A stretch of DNA of 64,000 nt, taken from contig JAMWET010000763.1 in assembly GCA_024036415.1 (NCBI GenBank), positions 12,501-76,500 on the forward strand. The letters run 5' to 3'. The DNA comes from Prochilodus magdalenae. Taxonomy: Eukaryota; Chordata; Actinopteri; Characiformes; Prochilodontidae. The notes beneath the pieces were generated by a model. The model was not told the origin of the DNA and searched no databases. It saw nothing but the letters and a program-made list of their open reading frames with translations. Every line of letters starts with the position of its first letter. The first letter of the stretch is position 1. Of this stretch, positions 33,535 to 47,329 are shown in pieces. A program made the position numbers and the translations under genes.

Positions 33535-36500
33535 AGTTACATCATACCTCAGATAATAAGCATAAGTGATCTAAATGATGAACCAGTATTCTCATAAACA
33601 GACAAACAACATACAATATATACAAACAAACAGACATCATTCTTCTGGGCCTTTAAAAACACTTAGCTTACACTGCGCTTTTCAAAGTGCTTCAGAAGTA
33701 AAGCCTCAGGACTGATTACACACACACACTAACTCTCTCCACCCACTGACGAAGGTACCACGTGAAGGGGGGGAAAAGGCCAGGGTGGACGGCTGTGCTC
33801 TCCCCTGCCAGAAAGAGAAGTCTAATGGAAAATGGGCTGTAGATGTGGGGAACTCCTACTGTCAGGGGAGAATGACATGGCACTCAGCCTTTTAACACAT
33901 CATTGCTGCATAAGTTTCCCCTTGCCTTTATTTCCCTTTTCCAAGCTCACCATTTCACTGAAACCTACATCTTTATGACAACTTTAATAAGCTAAGAGTC
34001 AAAGGATTTTTATTTATTTAACACTCTTGTGATAAGAATAGAATATTAATGATAGATTTAAATGCGTTTAAGGTCGTATACTCAAGGGATTCTTTTTTTT
34101 TTCCGAACGAAATAGAAGTTATCGGAACTCTCGTAGAAAACCCCCGTCAGTTGTAAAATCTCAGAACACAATTGACTTGTTAGATCTCAATTGACGTGGA
34201 CTAGGACTGCTATCTGACTTGAACTGATGAGGCATGTCAGCTAATCACAGTTCCAAAGCCTTATGAATTATCCACCCAACAAACCAAGTGCTGACACTCA
34301 ACACCAATGGGCTCCTCTTAGCATCTGGCTGTGGATCTAAAAACAAAGCTGAATGATGACTACAAAGGAGCACACGCTGTCCAAAAAATCAGTTAAAGGT
34401 ACAGCATACCATTTTGAAGAATAACTTGATATTTGACGAATTTTATTGCTCTTTTAAAAGCTCTGCACACCAACCGAATACATAGATGCGCATTGTTGTT
34501 AGCAGGTTGCGGCTTAGCAAACTGGCGCTACAGTTGTGGTTGTGATGTTAACCAGTTACTATAACAAACATTAGCAAACAGAACAAAACAATACTGACTC
34601 ATTGGTTCTGTAAAACAGCAAAACAGCACTTCCATCACTCTGGATTTGACATCACTGATGTTTGTTGCATTGCAAGTGACGTGAAAGACTCTTTGAAATC
34701 TGTTTTAGTGGCTAGGGCAGCCAGACTAAGACACATCAGATTGGGAATCAATTTCGGAATGTCGGTCTAGTTATTCTATGGTTTCTGTCCCAAAAAATCC
34801 TTTTTGGTACAGTGTATCAAGAATATTTAAACCATGTTCGGGATGAAAGTTAAAAAGGAAGAATTATACTAAAATACCCCAAAGACAAACTATGAATAAA
34901 ATCGAAGTGGATCAAAAGACAATATAAAGCTTGAAATAACAATTATATAAGGTCAGAAGTACAGCAGTGAAACAGCAACAAATAGCAGCACTGCCTATAA
35001 CCTGCCATAGTAACAGTGTATTTTCCATTTGAAGTGTCTCCACATAATGTTTTTTTTGCAGATGTTCGCTGTTAGTCTCTTTCCAAGAAAGACAAACTAT
35101 TGTCGAGGCTCCAAATGACGTGTCGAATGTTGTAATGACAGCAAATTAACATTGTGAGCAATGACGCTTTCTTGGCTTTATCAAGATGATCAAACATTTT
35201 TTTGTTGTTTATTATTTTTTTCACGCTCTGCCACACTTCAATTCAGCAAATTACGTTTTTAACCATTTCAGGATTTGGCACAGAGTCAGAGATTACAAGC
35301 TGAATGTTTCATGAGGAAAGCCCCTTAGAGCCATCTGCTGATAATTTAGGCTGTAGTCAAAACAGGGTGCCTGAAACACTAGACACAGTTCTTGTACAAT
35401 GAAAGAAATTGTAAAGGACCCAACCCATGAAGCCACGTGCATGACGTCTGTGGCCTCTGAGTGCTTTTCTATGGGGGGTAAAGAGGTTATTCAACTATGA
35501 ATGTTCTCTACAGGTCCTTTGAGGGCTTTAAGCCTCCAGGGACCGAGGACTTCCAATGCACCTGCATGCTATTGGCTCTCGGGGACCTGGGGTGGGTGTA
35601 GTCTTAAAGTTCTTCTTCCTGTCTTCCAGAACAACACAGCACTGCTTTCTTAAGGGTTGGGTAGAAGTAAAAGCTTCTGGGGTGAAAGCTTTAGGTTGTC
35701 AGTGATGAAAGAGGCCTGCCTGCTTTTCCTCCTGCTTACATGGTTCTGTTATGAATTCAGGAAATGCGGTCTTTGATGTTTTCTGTTTTTTTTTTAAAAA
35801 GAAGGTCCAAAGTTTATCACACAACAATGTGTCAAGAAAAAGGCAGACTGTCTGCCTGAGTGCAGAATTAGGGATGAATCATCATCATGGTTGTCTGTGG
35901 AAAGGCTAATTATGCATCAGACTCATTAAAAGCATTCCAGCAGTTGTACTACATTACAGCTTTGCTTTTGCGTCAGTAAACATTTAGCACTGTTTTTAGT
36001 GTCCCAGACTAAAGAACTGTTGTAGAGAACAATTCCAAAGAAATGTTTTCATGGTGTGGCCTCTTAACTTGAACAATGACGGCACTTAATGGAGTCTTTC
36101 AATGCCATTGTTTACTCTTTCGCAATGTTTTTAATTCAAGATGACTCAGTTATTCTACAACAACAATCCTTGACATGACTTAATTTGTCTTGCACAACAT
36201 ATGAACGTGACCTTTCACCTACGTTCTTTGAAACTCACCAAAAGGGCTTAAGATCATATGTGCCTAGGCATAGCCTCCGAAAGTGTTTGGACATTTGTGC
36301 CATATTCCAAAATTTATTATGGTTAGATTTGGCCAGTGAAACTTTCAAAAGGGGTTAATACATTAATGCACAGTGTGCATTAATATTAAGATTTACTTTT
36401 ATCTGATGCACACAAGCAGCCAGAGGCAGCACATAACAGTGTTTATGATCTACATTTTCTAAAAGTCCTAGAAGTCCTAAAACTTCACATCAAATGTTAA

Positions 36501-38165
36501 TGCAAGTATATTTATCTAGTCCAGCAGTAGAACTCAATTAGAGCCTTATCGAAAATTGTCACAAAGTGTGAAACAGATACTCTATTTTGAAAGTTTGCTT
36601 AGACTTGTGTACATACTGCGTCCTAAAAATTACTACCAAACATATGTAAGAATATGGCCTGCATGGATTACTCTTGGTAGCTTTTATTTGTAGCTCATAA
36701 TTGTGATTGTGCTGATCAGTTATCTGACGCAGCAGCAACAGTATTAGGTCACCTGTGTTAAAGATCATGTGTATAACAAAAGTCCAGTAGAAACACAATT
36801 ATACATATCAGCAGATCCATACATGTATGAATTGCTTATAATATGTATGCATATTAAAATACAGCTATTGCAAATGTGGATTAAGGATGTTGTAACCAAA
36901 TTAATTAGTAACCGCTAATTAGTTACATCAAGTTCACATTTTATGAGTCTAATGTTCATGTGAAAGTAGCATTTTGGACAGTCTCTTTTTGTCTCTTTTA
37001 AACTGTTGTAACGGTTATAAATGCAGTCCAGTAGTAATGCTGACCACCACAAAATGGCAGCAAGGTTGATGTGTCTGGCTAAAGCCAACATGGTAACTTG
37101 GAATGTGTCTGTGGTTCTAGCAAACTATTATTATTTCAATATCATTTCGATATCTACAGGTAAACGGTTGCTTGCAAATATGGTGCTGCTAACAAAAGAA
37201 GGCAAAACTAAAAATAAGCTCCTTTTTGACATGATTTTCCCAATAAAGTATCTATCTATTTATCTATGTTTTCTAACACCTAATTCATCCCTGTCACTGA
37301 GGTCCCACCAAGCTTTGATGCAACACTCGTGATGTAGGCGAGTTGAACTTTTTTTTTAACAAACAACCAACATGCAGCCATTCAGAGTGCATAAAACAAG
37401 AGCCGCAAAACAAAACATGTCTGTCCCAAATAGCCACATTGGTCTACACAAATGGAACAAATTCCCCTTAGTGCAGTCTGGCTGGAATTCTGCTCCAGGC
37501 TTTCTCCACATACAGAGTCTTCCATGAGTCTTCTCTGAAACAAACATTTCTAAATGTGTAATTAAGTAAGCTAAAGAATGTACACATAATGTTTTCTAAA
37601 GGGTTAAAGCATTTAGATAAGCACCCTCTACGCAGCAGACTAGACTTCTGTTACTGCATGCTGGGAAACACACATCCTACAAGTATAGTGTTACCACAAT
37701 GGGCAAATAAGGGACACCCAAATCTCATTTACCTACCCACCCCACAACCCCACCACTACACCCACATTTCTATCAATTTGCTTACAAAGGTATTATCACA
37801 ATCTGTAATCAAAATAGCAGCATGATCATTTGAAATTGTATGTAGAAGCATATCAATTTGCTTAAGTTCCGCCAATCTCCCGGACTTCATTACACTAACC
37901 TGAGTACTCATTTGTTTTACCTGCTGCTCATCTGACAGCATGCTTATAAACCCCATGAATTCATGTGTACAAAAACTGCATCCATATGTTTCCATAAGGC
38001 ATGCAGGATTTTATTTTTTGTACAGGTGACAACCCTACACACCAACAAGTACCTGGGTAAGTTTCTTTGTATAACAATGTTAATAAGACACTTACATATA
38101 AATCCTTGTATCTACACCCATTTTATTAGCTCAAATGAACATATCAGAACATAACTTTGTATTTC
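33535..38165. other. No gene recognised
   Basis: No coding or RNA gene was recognised. One perfect short palindrome lies at 36362-36384. 35270-35900 is moderately G+C-balanced with no visible repeats. The open frames of 60-103 codons lack motifs. Confidence 0.45.
36362..36384. repeat. Perfect palindrome, 11-bp arms
   Basis: ATTAATGCACA at 36362-36372 and its exact reverse complement TGTGCATTAAT at 36374-36384 are separated by a single G. Confidence 0.9.
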
Positions 38166-38169
38166 TACA

Positions 38170-38560
38170 ATTACAGACTTTAGTCCGTCTGTTCCTCTGT
38201 ATGCTTTCTTCGTCAGTGGTCAGGGCCCCTATAGGACCACTATAGACCAGGCATTGTTTGGCTGGCGGATCATTTTCAACTCTGCAGTGGCACTGATGTG
38301 CTGGTGTGTTAGTGTGTATTGTGCTTGTATGCGTGGATCATACACAGCGGTGCTGCTGGAGTATTTAAACACCTCACTATCACTGCTGGACTATGAATGG
38401 TGTCCAGTGTGACCGCTGATAAAGGACTTGGGGATGACCAATGAAAACTGTGCAGCTACTTTGTAAAACTTTACATCTACAAGACAGACCAACAAGGTCT
38501 AATATAGTAGAGTGTGAGTGGATAGCATTTAAAACTGCTGTGTCGGATTCACTGCCATAC
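38170..38560 (-). repeat. Short interspersed repeat, copy 2 (opposite orientation)
   Basis: The plus strand here reads GATGTGCTGGTGTGTTAGTG and CACAGCGGTGCTGCTGGAGT, then ATCACTGCTGGACTATGAAT, which are reverse-complement counterparts of copy 1 at 31401-31490. A further segment near 38510-38550 (AAAACTGCTGTGTCGGATTC) matches copy 1 in direct orientation, so the family has an internally palindromic layout. Confidence 0.6.
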
Positions 38561-38564
38561 ATGA

Positions 38565-39880
38565 TTTCTTGCCATCATTGTGCTTACTGTTTCTTTCATT
38601 GGCTACCTGCCCTTAAATCATTAGATCACACCAGGGACAGCTCCTCCAATAGAATCAACAGGAGGTTAGAATATGCTGTCGGGGCAGCAGTACATCTTCT
38701 GATTACACTGCACTATAGGTATAAGCTATAATATATAAGGTTTATAATGAGACCTTTATCTGACTCTTGTTTTTTAGACACAAAATGTTGCAATAAAAGA
38801 ATGCTTGTTTTTATTTCACAACAACTGTGCTGTTCTGCTAAGCATCATTAGTCAATTTATAGATTTGCAGATGGAATTTTCAACATTAAAGGACATTTGA
38901 TATGATGGATGATGATTAGATGTTCTTTGCTTTACTTTCTTCCCTATTTTGCACACCTAATGTATAAAAGCAATAGAACATTCAAGTATGTTATTGACTC
39001 TGGCCAAATCACAGCTGTGATGTTATTCTCAACATTAAACTGACCTTCATGATCAATTATTAATATTAAATATGCAGTTGTATAATTATGTCTCAGTAGT
39101 ATAACAAAATGAAAGTAATAACTCCCAACTTCTAGATGCAGTTGGCCAGCTATTAAGTGGGCGTGTCTACATCCTTAACCTTCTCTGCTTGCAAAAAACA
39201 ATGACCCCTTTCTGCGTGTCTGAGTGTCTTTCAATGGCACTATGGCTGGGTCTGACAGCTCTAATGGCATTAAGTTGCTCTAACTGCACCGTACGGGGTC
39301 TTTAGTGTTTATCTTGTTGTAAGAGGGGGATTTGTTTGGTCATGAGTGAGCTGGATGACCAACGTCATCCAGCCCAAACACTCCTGCAGGACAAATCCAG
39401 GGCGCGCTCGACGAAATGATGCGTTTAAGAGACTTGTGAGAAGCAGGAGTCACATTACCTCACTCTTTCCACAGGAAACCTGAAAAAAAGAACAGAAAAA
39501 AAGAACATCGCTGTCCAAAAACCCCTTTCCACTAGCAAAATGTCTTTAGTGGAAGTTTTACTCTCTCTATAAATCAAACTCTATCATGCCGGCATGAAGT
39601 GTAGAATTCCTCATTCTCATAAAACACATAATACATATTAGTCCCAAAATGATTCCTGAATAATTTATAGTCCTCACTGAACAATTTGCCACATATATGA
39701 GGCTTATTATCCAGTAGGACTTTGATGTAGTACATACATTTTTTTAAATGCATTATTTACAGATTGATCTTTACAGTCTATATAGAAACTAAGCTGCCAA
39801 AACAGCTTGTGTCAGAACAATGCATTTATATACTATTTCCAAATACTATTGCATTTATATAATATTTCTATAACAGTTAT
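38565..39880. other. No gene recognised; one perfect hairpin
   Basis: No coding or repeat feature was recognised apart from a perfect inverted repeat at 39350-39373 (GCTGGATGAC, loop CAAC, then GTCATCCAGC) in a locally G+C-rich stretch. Confidence 0.5.
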
Positions 39881-39884
39881 AGAT

Positions 39885-40958
39885 GCTGTGCAAAATTTAA
39901 TTCTGAACAGATTGCAATGATGTGCAGATCATTTAAACTTTTATATTTAATTGAAGATCATACAAAGAAAACAAACATTTAAAACTGAGAATTATTATTA
40001 TTATTTTTAAAATATGACCATTTTGAATTTGATGCCACCAGCACATTTCAAAACTGGTTAATGTTTATCACTGTGCTCATTATGGACTGCAGGCAGATCA
40101 GTTTAGAACCCATACTCTTTTACTACAGAGCAATGCTGTGCAGAATGTGGTTCATTGTCACAGATGTGCAAGTCCCTCAGGCCTTGTCTACTACTGCCCC
40201 TCTATACTATCACAGGTTCTGGTTTTTGAACTGCGTGCTGATAATAAGCTGGATGGTCCGGCCTGGAGGACACAGCAGCTATGATTTCCTTAAACAATTG
40301 ACAATTTTGATTTGTTGGACCACTAGACACTTTTCCACTTTACCTCAGTCCGTCTTCAATGAGTATTTCTGGATCTATTTTTAAATGTTTTTTTCTTTGT
40401 ATGGTATAGTTTTAACTTTGTGTGAAAGCGATGAACTGTGTTCTGTGATAGACACTGGTTTTGGGAAGTGTTCCTGATCCCATGCAGTGATTTCCATTAC
40501 ACAGTCGTGTCTGTTTGTAATGTAGTACTGTCTGAGAGCCCGAAGATCACTGCCATCCAGTACTGGTTCTGGTTCTTGTCCCTTGGGTACAGCGATTTTT
40601 CCAGATTCTCTGAATATTTTTATTGTATTATGTAGTGTGGATTATGATAATCTCTAAATTCTTTGCTGTTTCTGAGATGCTATTTTGTATTCAGTCATAT
40701 AACAGGACCTGTTACAAATTAACCTAATTAGCTGTGTTTTTTAACATCCATGTTTTCTTGCTCCTGTACCAACTTTTTAAAAGTATTTAAATAAAACAGC
40801 TAATAAAGCTTTAAACTTAAAAATTTTTTTCGTGATTCTAAAAAAAATTGGTTTCAACATTTGATATTTTGTCCTGGTTCTGGTTCTGTTCAGTTACATA
40901 TTGCGTTTAAATGGTCTTCACATCATAGTATTCTGTATTTATTTACATTTTGCACAGC
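39885..40958 (-). mobile_element. Tc1-like transposon relic, third lineage, with short inverted ends
   Basis: The ends GCTGTGCAAAAT (39885-39896) and ATTTTGCACAGC (40947-40958) are exact reverse complements. On the minus strand, 40440-40620 gives a RESGKIAVPKGQEPEPV-like segment and SDLRALRQYYITNRHD, typical of the second DNA-binding region of Tc1 transposases. 40110-40250 gives a DHPAYYQHAVQKP-like segment and DLHI, matching the region around the glycine-rich motif. The front and core of one transposase gene are thus both present in the right order but riddled with stops and deletions. Open frames of 65 and 107 codons on the opposite strand are shadows. Confidence 0.78.
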
Positions 40959-40959
40959 C

Positions 40960-41601
40960 TTCGTAAATTTTTAAATAGGGTTGTGTGAAACATACTTGAG
41001 ATGTAGTCCTCTAAATTTCAGCACATTGCGACATACTGTCGCAACACAAACAGTAATGACTTTCCCTTATACTGCATCCAGAAGCAATGGTCTGTGTATT
41101 AGCCACTACGTTTTCTGTGTCCATTTTTTTCCCGATGTCTGCTTTTCTCCTCTTTACCTGGTTGCCCATCCCCCTCGGCTGCTGCCCGTGGAAGAGAAAA
41201 AGAATTCTGTCTGCTAGTTGTTTCCAGATGTAGGCCACATCCCAAGCCTGCTGTGACCGGCTTCACACGCCTTCTTAGAGAAAAAAGCGCAGCACCAAGA
41301 CAATATCATCTTTCCCAATTAGATGTCGAAGGAGAGCGAGCTTGAAAAAATAATAATGAAAAACACGAGTAATGAGGAAGGATGTAGTCTGAAAATGATT
41401 CAGCCAGCAAGTCTGTCTTTGAAGCTCCAGATGGGATTTTACTGACGCTTTGTGTTTTTCCACAGTCAGAGACGGATCACTGAGCTGCAGCGCTCCAGGC
41501 CTATAAACCATAGTCCTCACCCACAGAATCCTAATACTGCAATCTACAACGTATACTTCAGAGGGAGTGCTATTTCACACCTCTCGTATGGCATACATGG
41601 A

Positions 41602-41679
<78 letters not shown>

Positions 41680-44600
41680 GCAAGTTAAGATTAATTTTTA
41701 ATTATTTTAAGCAAATAAACTGAAACATTTCTTTTTTTTTTGGTTCCAGGCTGTTGTAGGCCATGACCTCGTTCCAAAAAGATGAGTGAAATTGCTCTTA
41801 GCCTCTCTCTTCCCCCATCTGCAGTGAAATCGGGGGAACAGAATGTTTATTGGGATTTGTTACACAACACACCACTGAGAGGATATTAGAGGGAGTGTGA
41901 TAGCGCCCCATAACAATAGGATAAAGCCCTGAGCATGGATTTGGGACGTTGAAGCACACCACAAAAGCCATATCCTTTACTGCTTTCGTCTGTTGTCCTT
42001 GGCTACATGACCTGTCGGTGCGAGGTTAGGGTTTTCTGTTGAGGTCGCTTACATTTTGGCTGGGGAAAAGCTGAGCAGCAGAGCTGTCAAAGGATAAAAA
42101 TGGACAAAGAGTTCAGTGCACTAACTCTGATTAATGTATCTGCACTGCAAAAAAGCTGGAGTGGTGTTATATTTTGTCTACTCTCTTTTTCCATATAAAG
42201 CCTTAATATAGCAGTAAAAATCAAATAAACAAAATATTCAAGCCTTAAATTTGTGACATTTGTGTTTATATTTCAGGAGACTCACTTTCAGTTCTTTAGA
42301 GTCACACCTCCAAAGTTCAGTAGAAATTGGTTTAGCATTTTCTGCTTCTCAACATCCAGACTACCCAAAAGACATTTGATTATGAGGCCTGGACTCTATG
42401 GAATGATGAACAGAAACACCTTGAATGTTTTCAGATTTGATGTTCTCCTCTCGCAGATAGATGAAGGTGTTTCCTAGGTCACTGTTCTGTTGTTCAATTC
42501 AAATGCAGTATAGAATTAGAAAGTATTTGGTTTTTTGCAAACCAACCCATGAGCCGTTATTCACTGTAGTTATGATCCCTTCATTTGCAACATAAGCACA
42601 GGATGCTGGCAAATCTGCAAGACACAGATTGCGCTTGTAGCTCAGTTGTCTCTATAAAGCAAAGTAAGCAAACCTACATAAATAAGCAGAGATCAGTTCA
42701 GAGGTCAGCCTCCATTACGCTGTGATTCATGCAATCATTTAAACTGTTTGGAAAAAATTGAAAAAAGCAATAATAGGTAACAACTTTGATCTCTAAAGTC
42801 AAATGACTGTGATTGTGTAACAAATAGTATTAAAATCACACAATATTAATTCAGGATTCAAAAGGGTTATAAACTGCATCAAAATCCAACCAGGGAAGGC
42901 CAGTGAGGTGCTTATTTTGAAATCATACACCCGGCTGTTTGTGTACAGTGCCTCGGCTTGAACTGTCTGAGAGAATCTCCAGATGACTGGCGCTCTAAGA
43001 GGACAAGGCTGAAGTCAAAGGGATTTGCTGAGGTCTTGCTGGAGGAGCTGTCTGCATGATGGGAAAAGGGAGCAAACACTGGGGCTTTGGAAATGAAATC
43101 AGTGTCTAGGATCTAGGCTGAGAGGCAAGGAGGAGGTAAACACACACACACCCTCCTATGATGTGGTGCAGACGTCACCCGGTCTCTCTGTGAGGCCTAC
43201 GAGCTGGAGAAGCCATAAAAAGTACCACATGTCGCCTCTCCTCCAGCACCCAATCCATTTCCCCTCCACAGCAAACCAGCATCCCAGCCACTCACGCCTG
43301 CCTGACAAATCCTTAATAAGTTATGGTAATCTTAACACATTAAAAGCCCCAAAACGAAAAGGAAAAAACTCTGTGTTTGTTTAAGCTAGCCAAATAATTA
43401 GCATTAGCAGCACCGGTTTGACATCTACAGTACAGGACATAAACATCCTCAATGGCCCACTTTAGCATAAGCTCATTTGTCACCCTGTGTTACTCAGGAA
43501 TTGGTGCAGGATAAACATTAACATTAATGTAAGCAGCTTTAGCAAAATACCAGATTTTTTGTGGAGGCCTGTTCAGCAAGCCAAAAGTTTTCATATTTAG
43601 CCTATCTTCTAGATGCCAGAAAAAGGACTATACAAAACTGAGATGTCCTGAATGAGAAAGAAGAAAAAACAGGCACCATCCAGACTAGCCAGGAAAGAGT
43701 CTGAACAAATAATTACTCCTGCAAAGGACAAAAACAAACAGGAGAGCAGATGGACGCAGTAGAAACACTCTTCACTAAGCAGGTAATAAAGCCATTCAAA
43801 TGTTTTCGGTCAGACCAACGAGCTGAAAGCAATCACGCTCTCGCAGCCTCTTGAAAAATCCACACGCCTCATCAGTTAAGGGTTGGTCTACAGTCATTAT
43901 ATGACACTGAGTGCAAACAACAGCCCAAAAGCCCCAACTTAAAAGCTCATGATAGTTTGGGCAAAAACTTTCCCTTGGCTCAGTATAGTCCATCCACCAA
44001 GATGTTTAGATTTAACTTTTTTAGAATTTAAAGCGACGTTCTATGATGATCTTATCTCAAAGTAACAGATAACTTTGCAACTTTGGAGAAGTGGCATTAG
44101 ACCTCTGCTACAAGAACTGTGTAATGCTTTATGGCACCACATTACACACCAACAACTAAGAGTCATCAGCAGATACCCTGGTATTCCCGTCATGGACATG
44201 ATGGCAGAGGCTTAGAAGAGAGAAGATGTTGTTGTATAAGACAAGGAGGAGAGACTGATCAAGCAAGAGACCGGACAAAAGTACATCTGGCTTTTACTTG
44301 TTGGCTACAGCTAAAAGACATGATAGGATGTGAGGCAGTCTAATGGCTAAAGGAAAACTAGTGTTCATCCCTGCCAGTGCTATTTATGGAAGATTGCGAT
44401 GTGATAATGTTGTAACGTTATCTGTGTAATTCCTGTCTTGCCTGTATTATTTTTGGTTGCCAAAATTACCTCATAAATATTTGAAGCACCTGTAGTATAT
44501 ATTTTCTGCTTCCAGTGTTGTGTTTGCTGGAGTTGGACCAAATTCTGACTCCACAGAAGAATCTTAACCATCTTTGTATGCAGGCATACGTGTCAAGGCG

Positions 44601-46105
44601 AAGATGGCGTATGCAACATCAGAAGACGTACAAAAATGTACATATCTCACTATAGATGCACTCCTGTTCTGCACAGAAGGGTAGCATTGTTCTGTCATCC
44701 AATCAGGAACTCCCACTGGTCAACAGTTGAGCAACACAAAACAGATGATCCTGGCTGATCGATTACTTTTGAGCTAATGTGTACATCTTATTCTTGGCCA
44801 AACAATAGCTTGTAATGGGCCCGGTTTTTAATGGGCAGTCGGCTTCATTTAATGAGCTTTATGTCTTCATCTGTCTCCTTCGCAGACCACATGGTGCCAG
44901 GCTTTGTATATCGACTGATCATATGGCAGGAGGAAGCGGCTCTTTGAGCTTTCCAACCATCTGAAGACAGGCTGGAGTGCTCCTCACAAAAGAGCAGAGC
45001 AAAGACAGGCTGTAGCCACAGCCCTTCATGTGTCTCCTGTCTCCACACTGACTCACTCTTCTAATTACGGAGCCATTGTGCTCCATCGTAGGTGTCAGAG
45101 GGGTTTCTTTCTTTCTGCAGTTATATTCACTGATTTGATGTCTAACTATACAGCACTTACAGCTGATGCTGCCTATTCGGCAGGACTCCGCCCTGTGATC
45201 GCGTTAGCAACAACGGCACACCTCACCCGGAAATATAGCAGCATCCATGCAATTTGTTCTGATTTGGGCCAGGAAAGTTCACACTCCCAGAGCTTAAATT
45301 TTAGATGTGATGGAGCCACAAAGGAGCATATTATTTTCAGAAGTTGCTCCTGGAATGTATTACCATCTAAATCTGTTCAGACGACACAGTGGGCTGTTGC
45401 TACTGGCAGGAAATCAGCATAGGAAAAGCATTTTTCTCATTTATTTGGCTTGATGACAGGTTAGTGGTTTAGGTAGGCTGATTTGTACGGCATGTTGACT
45501 ACAACAGAATTTTTATGAGGTGTTTTTGCCTGCCGAAGTGGAGCGGTTTCTGAGAAGCGATTTCCTCCACTTCATGAAAAATAAGGGAAAAGCACAACCT
45601 GTTTCCATGTGAAGAGATATTTTTAGCTGTAGGGGTTCAGCAAGATAAAGGATATTTTATCAAAAGAGAGATCATTCAAAAGTTTAAAATATTTCTGATT
45701 GTATTACTGATTGCTGCTTATTCTATAATTATGTAAACAGCATATAACACAGTATTGTAAACCACACAAAAACTGTTCAGATGTTTATTTGCTTTTTTAT
45801 TTTTATTTTTCCAGTAACTGAATGACAATACAGTATTTTTACAGATACTAACATTCACACCAGAGCATGTGAATGAAGCGGCAGGCATCTCTACTTCGCT
45901 CTTAAAGTGCATGTGTGTATTAATGACGGCCAATATATAGTGGTGAGTTGAGATTGTGATTCAGCACAGTTCTGACAGAAGGGGATCAGTCTCGGCAGTA
46001 TGAAAACAGGTTGTAGAGCCCTATAGTAGCTCTTTAACAAAATGCAGCAATTACAGCCTTTCGCTGAATATGCTTATCTGTTTTTCCAGTGTAGTATACA
46101 TGTAA
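40960..46105. other. No gene recognised
   Basis: No coding or RNA gene was recognised apart from the GATA microsatellite. Open frames of 60-130 codons, including one of 130 codons at 45030-45422, carry no motif and no splice-supported context. The 42130-42480 stretch has a repeat-like look but I could not assign it. Confidence 0.45.
41605..41680. repeat. (GATA)n microsatellite, 19 units
   Basis: An uninterrupted run of about 76 bases of GATA, the longer of two GATA arrays in the window. Confidence 0.98.
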
Positions 46106-46109
46106 GATA

Positions 46110-47020
46110 TTGCCCATAATGGCTAACAACTTGTTGAGAGTTATTCTATCACAACCTCCAGAAAGTTCATCTTAACTTTTATAACAGAGCCAGCCGTCCT
46201 TCTAAGTGTATTCAGATTGTTCAGAGCACCCTTGTTAATGCTGTTGCCACACCACACCACAGCTTAGAACTTCGCACTTGCTACGAGAGGCTGGTTGAAT
46301 GTAAGAGCTTACACACATAAAAGCATAGTGCCTCAGTCTCCTTGGGAAGTACAGGCGACATTGGCCTTTTTTGTACACAGCGTGGGTGTTACAGTTCCAG
46401 TCCAGTTTGTGTTCCAAATGCACACCCAGGTGTTTTTACGTCCTTAAAACCTCCACATTGGCTTGATCAATGCTGGCTGGTGACAAGGCAAGTCTGGACT
46501 TCCTGAAGTCTACTGCCATCTTTTCAGTCTTACGGGTTTTTATTTGCACCTGGTTCTACTTATACCAGTCAACAAAGTCCCTCACAGACTTCCTGTATTC
46601 CTCCTCCTGTCCATTTCTGATACACCCCACAGTGACATCAGAACATTTTTGCAGATGACACTATCCTTTGTTCCACCTGAAGTCAGAGGTGTAAAGGTTG
46701 CACATGAAAATCAGAATGCACATTAACTTTTGCCTGAGACACAGTCATGCACACAAATACTGAGGGCATCCAGTTGGGCATCCATTGTGAGATGACAGAT
46801 TCATGCACCTGCATCAGGCAAGGCTTCTTCTGTAACTACACAGGCTCTATGGTGTTGAATGCACTGCAGACTATGAAAAACTTGATCCTCATAGTGATAC
46901 CTAAGGTGTCCAAATGAGAGCAGGTGGATACAGCATCATCCACTCTAATGCCAATGATAAACAAGCTGCAGAGGGTCAGGAGCTGTTCTGAGGTATCGGA
47001 TGAAATAGCATCAGCCTTCG
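46110..47020 (-). mobile_element. Non-LTR retrotransposon RT relic, minus strand
   Basis: Minus-strand remnants follow RT order from right to left. A GIRVDDAVSTC-like segment and SAFNTI (about 46850-46960) give the region just after the first catalytic Asp. HLQKCSDVTVGCIRNG (about 46605-46655) is the active-site region; the expected SDD box reads SDV at 46633-46644. Then come VRDFVDWY (about 46570) and HLEHKLDWNCNTHAVYKKGQ (46360-46420), with YFPRRLRHY after it. Several stops and frame changes and the altered active site make it dead. It belongs to a different LINE family from the copies at 0.5 kb and 53.6 kb. Confidence 0.83.
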
Positions 47021-47329
47021 CTGTTGAATGGAATGTGAGTGCAACAGACCAGTAGTTATTTAGTGCTATTGGTTCCCTTTTTTTGGGACTACCTTCAGTT
47101 CAGATATGCTCTACACACAATTTCAACACCCTAGGTTTAATGCCATTAAGTCCTTCTGTCCTTGTTTTTCTAAAGAGATTAGAGGTCTTATTCCACATAA
47201 ACAATTCAAGTCAGTTCACCAAAAAAATTAAAACATAACAAAAAAGTTACAATTTCTGGCATTCTTACCACTTAGCAAAGTTGGTAAACCCACCAAAACT
47301 GCCCCAATCAGATAAACAGCACTTAAAGC

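Noticed and set aside
13881..41680. GATA arrays as possible regulatory GATA-factor clusters
   Set aside because: Pure tetranucleotide arrays are ordinary microsatellites in fish; nothing else points to regulation.
45030..45422. 130-codon frame as a possible host exon
   Set aside because: No recognisable motif, no clear splice-site or frame continuity with neighbours, and length within chance for a 64-kb window.
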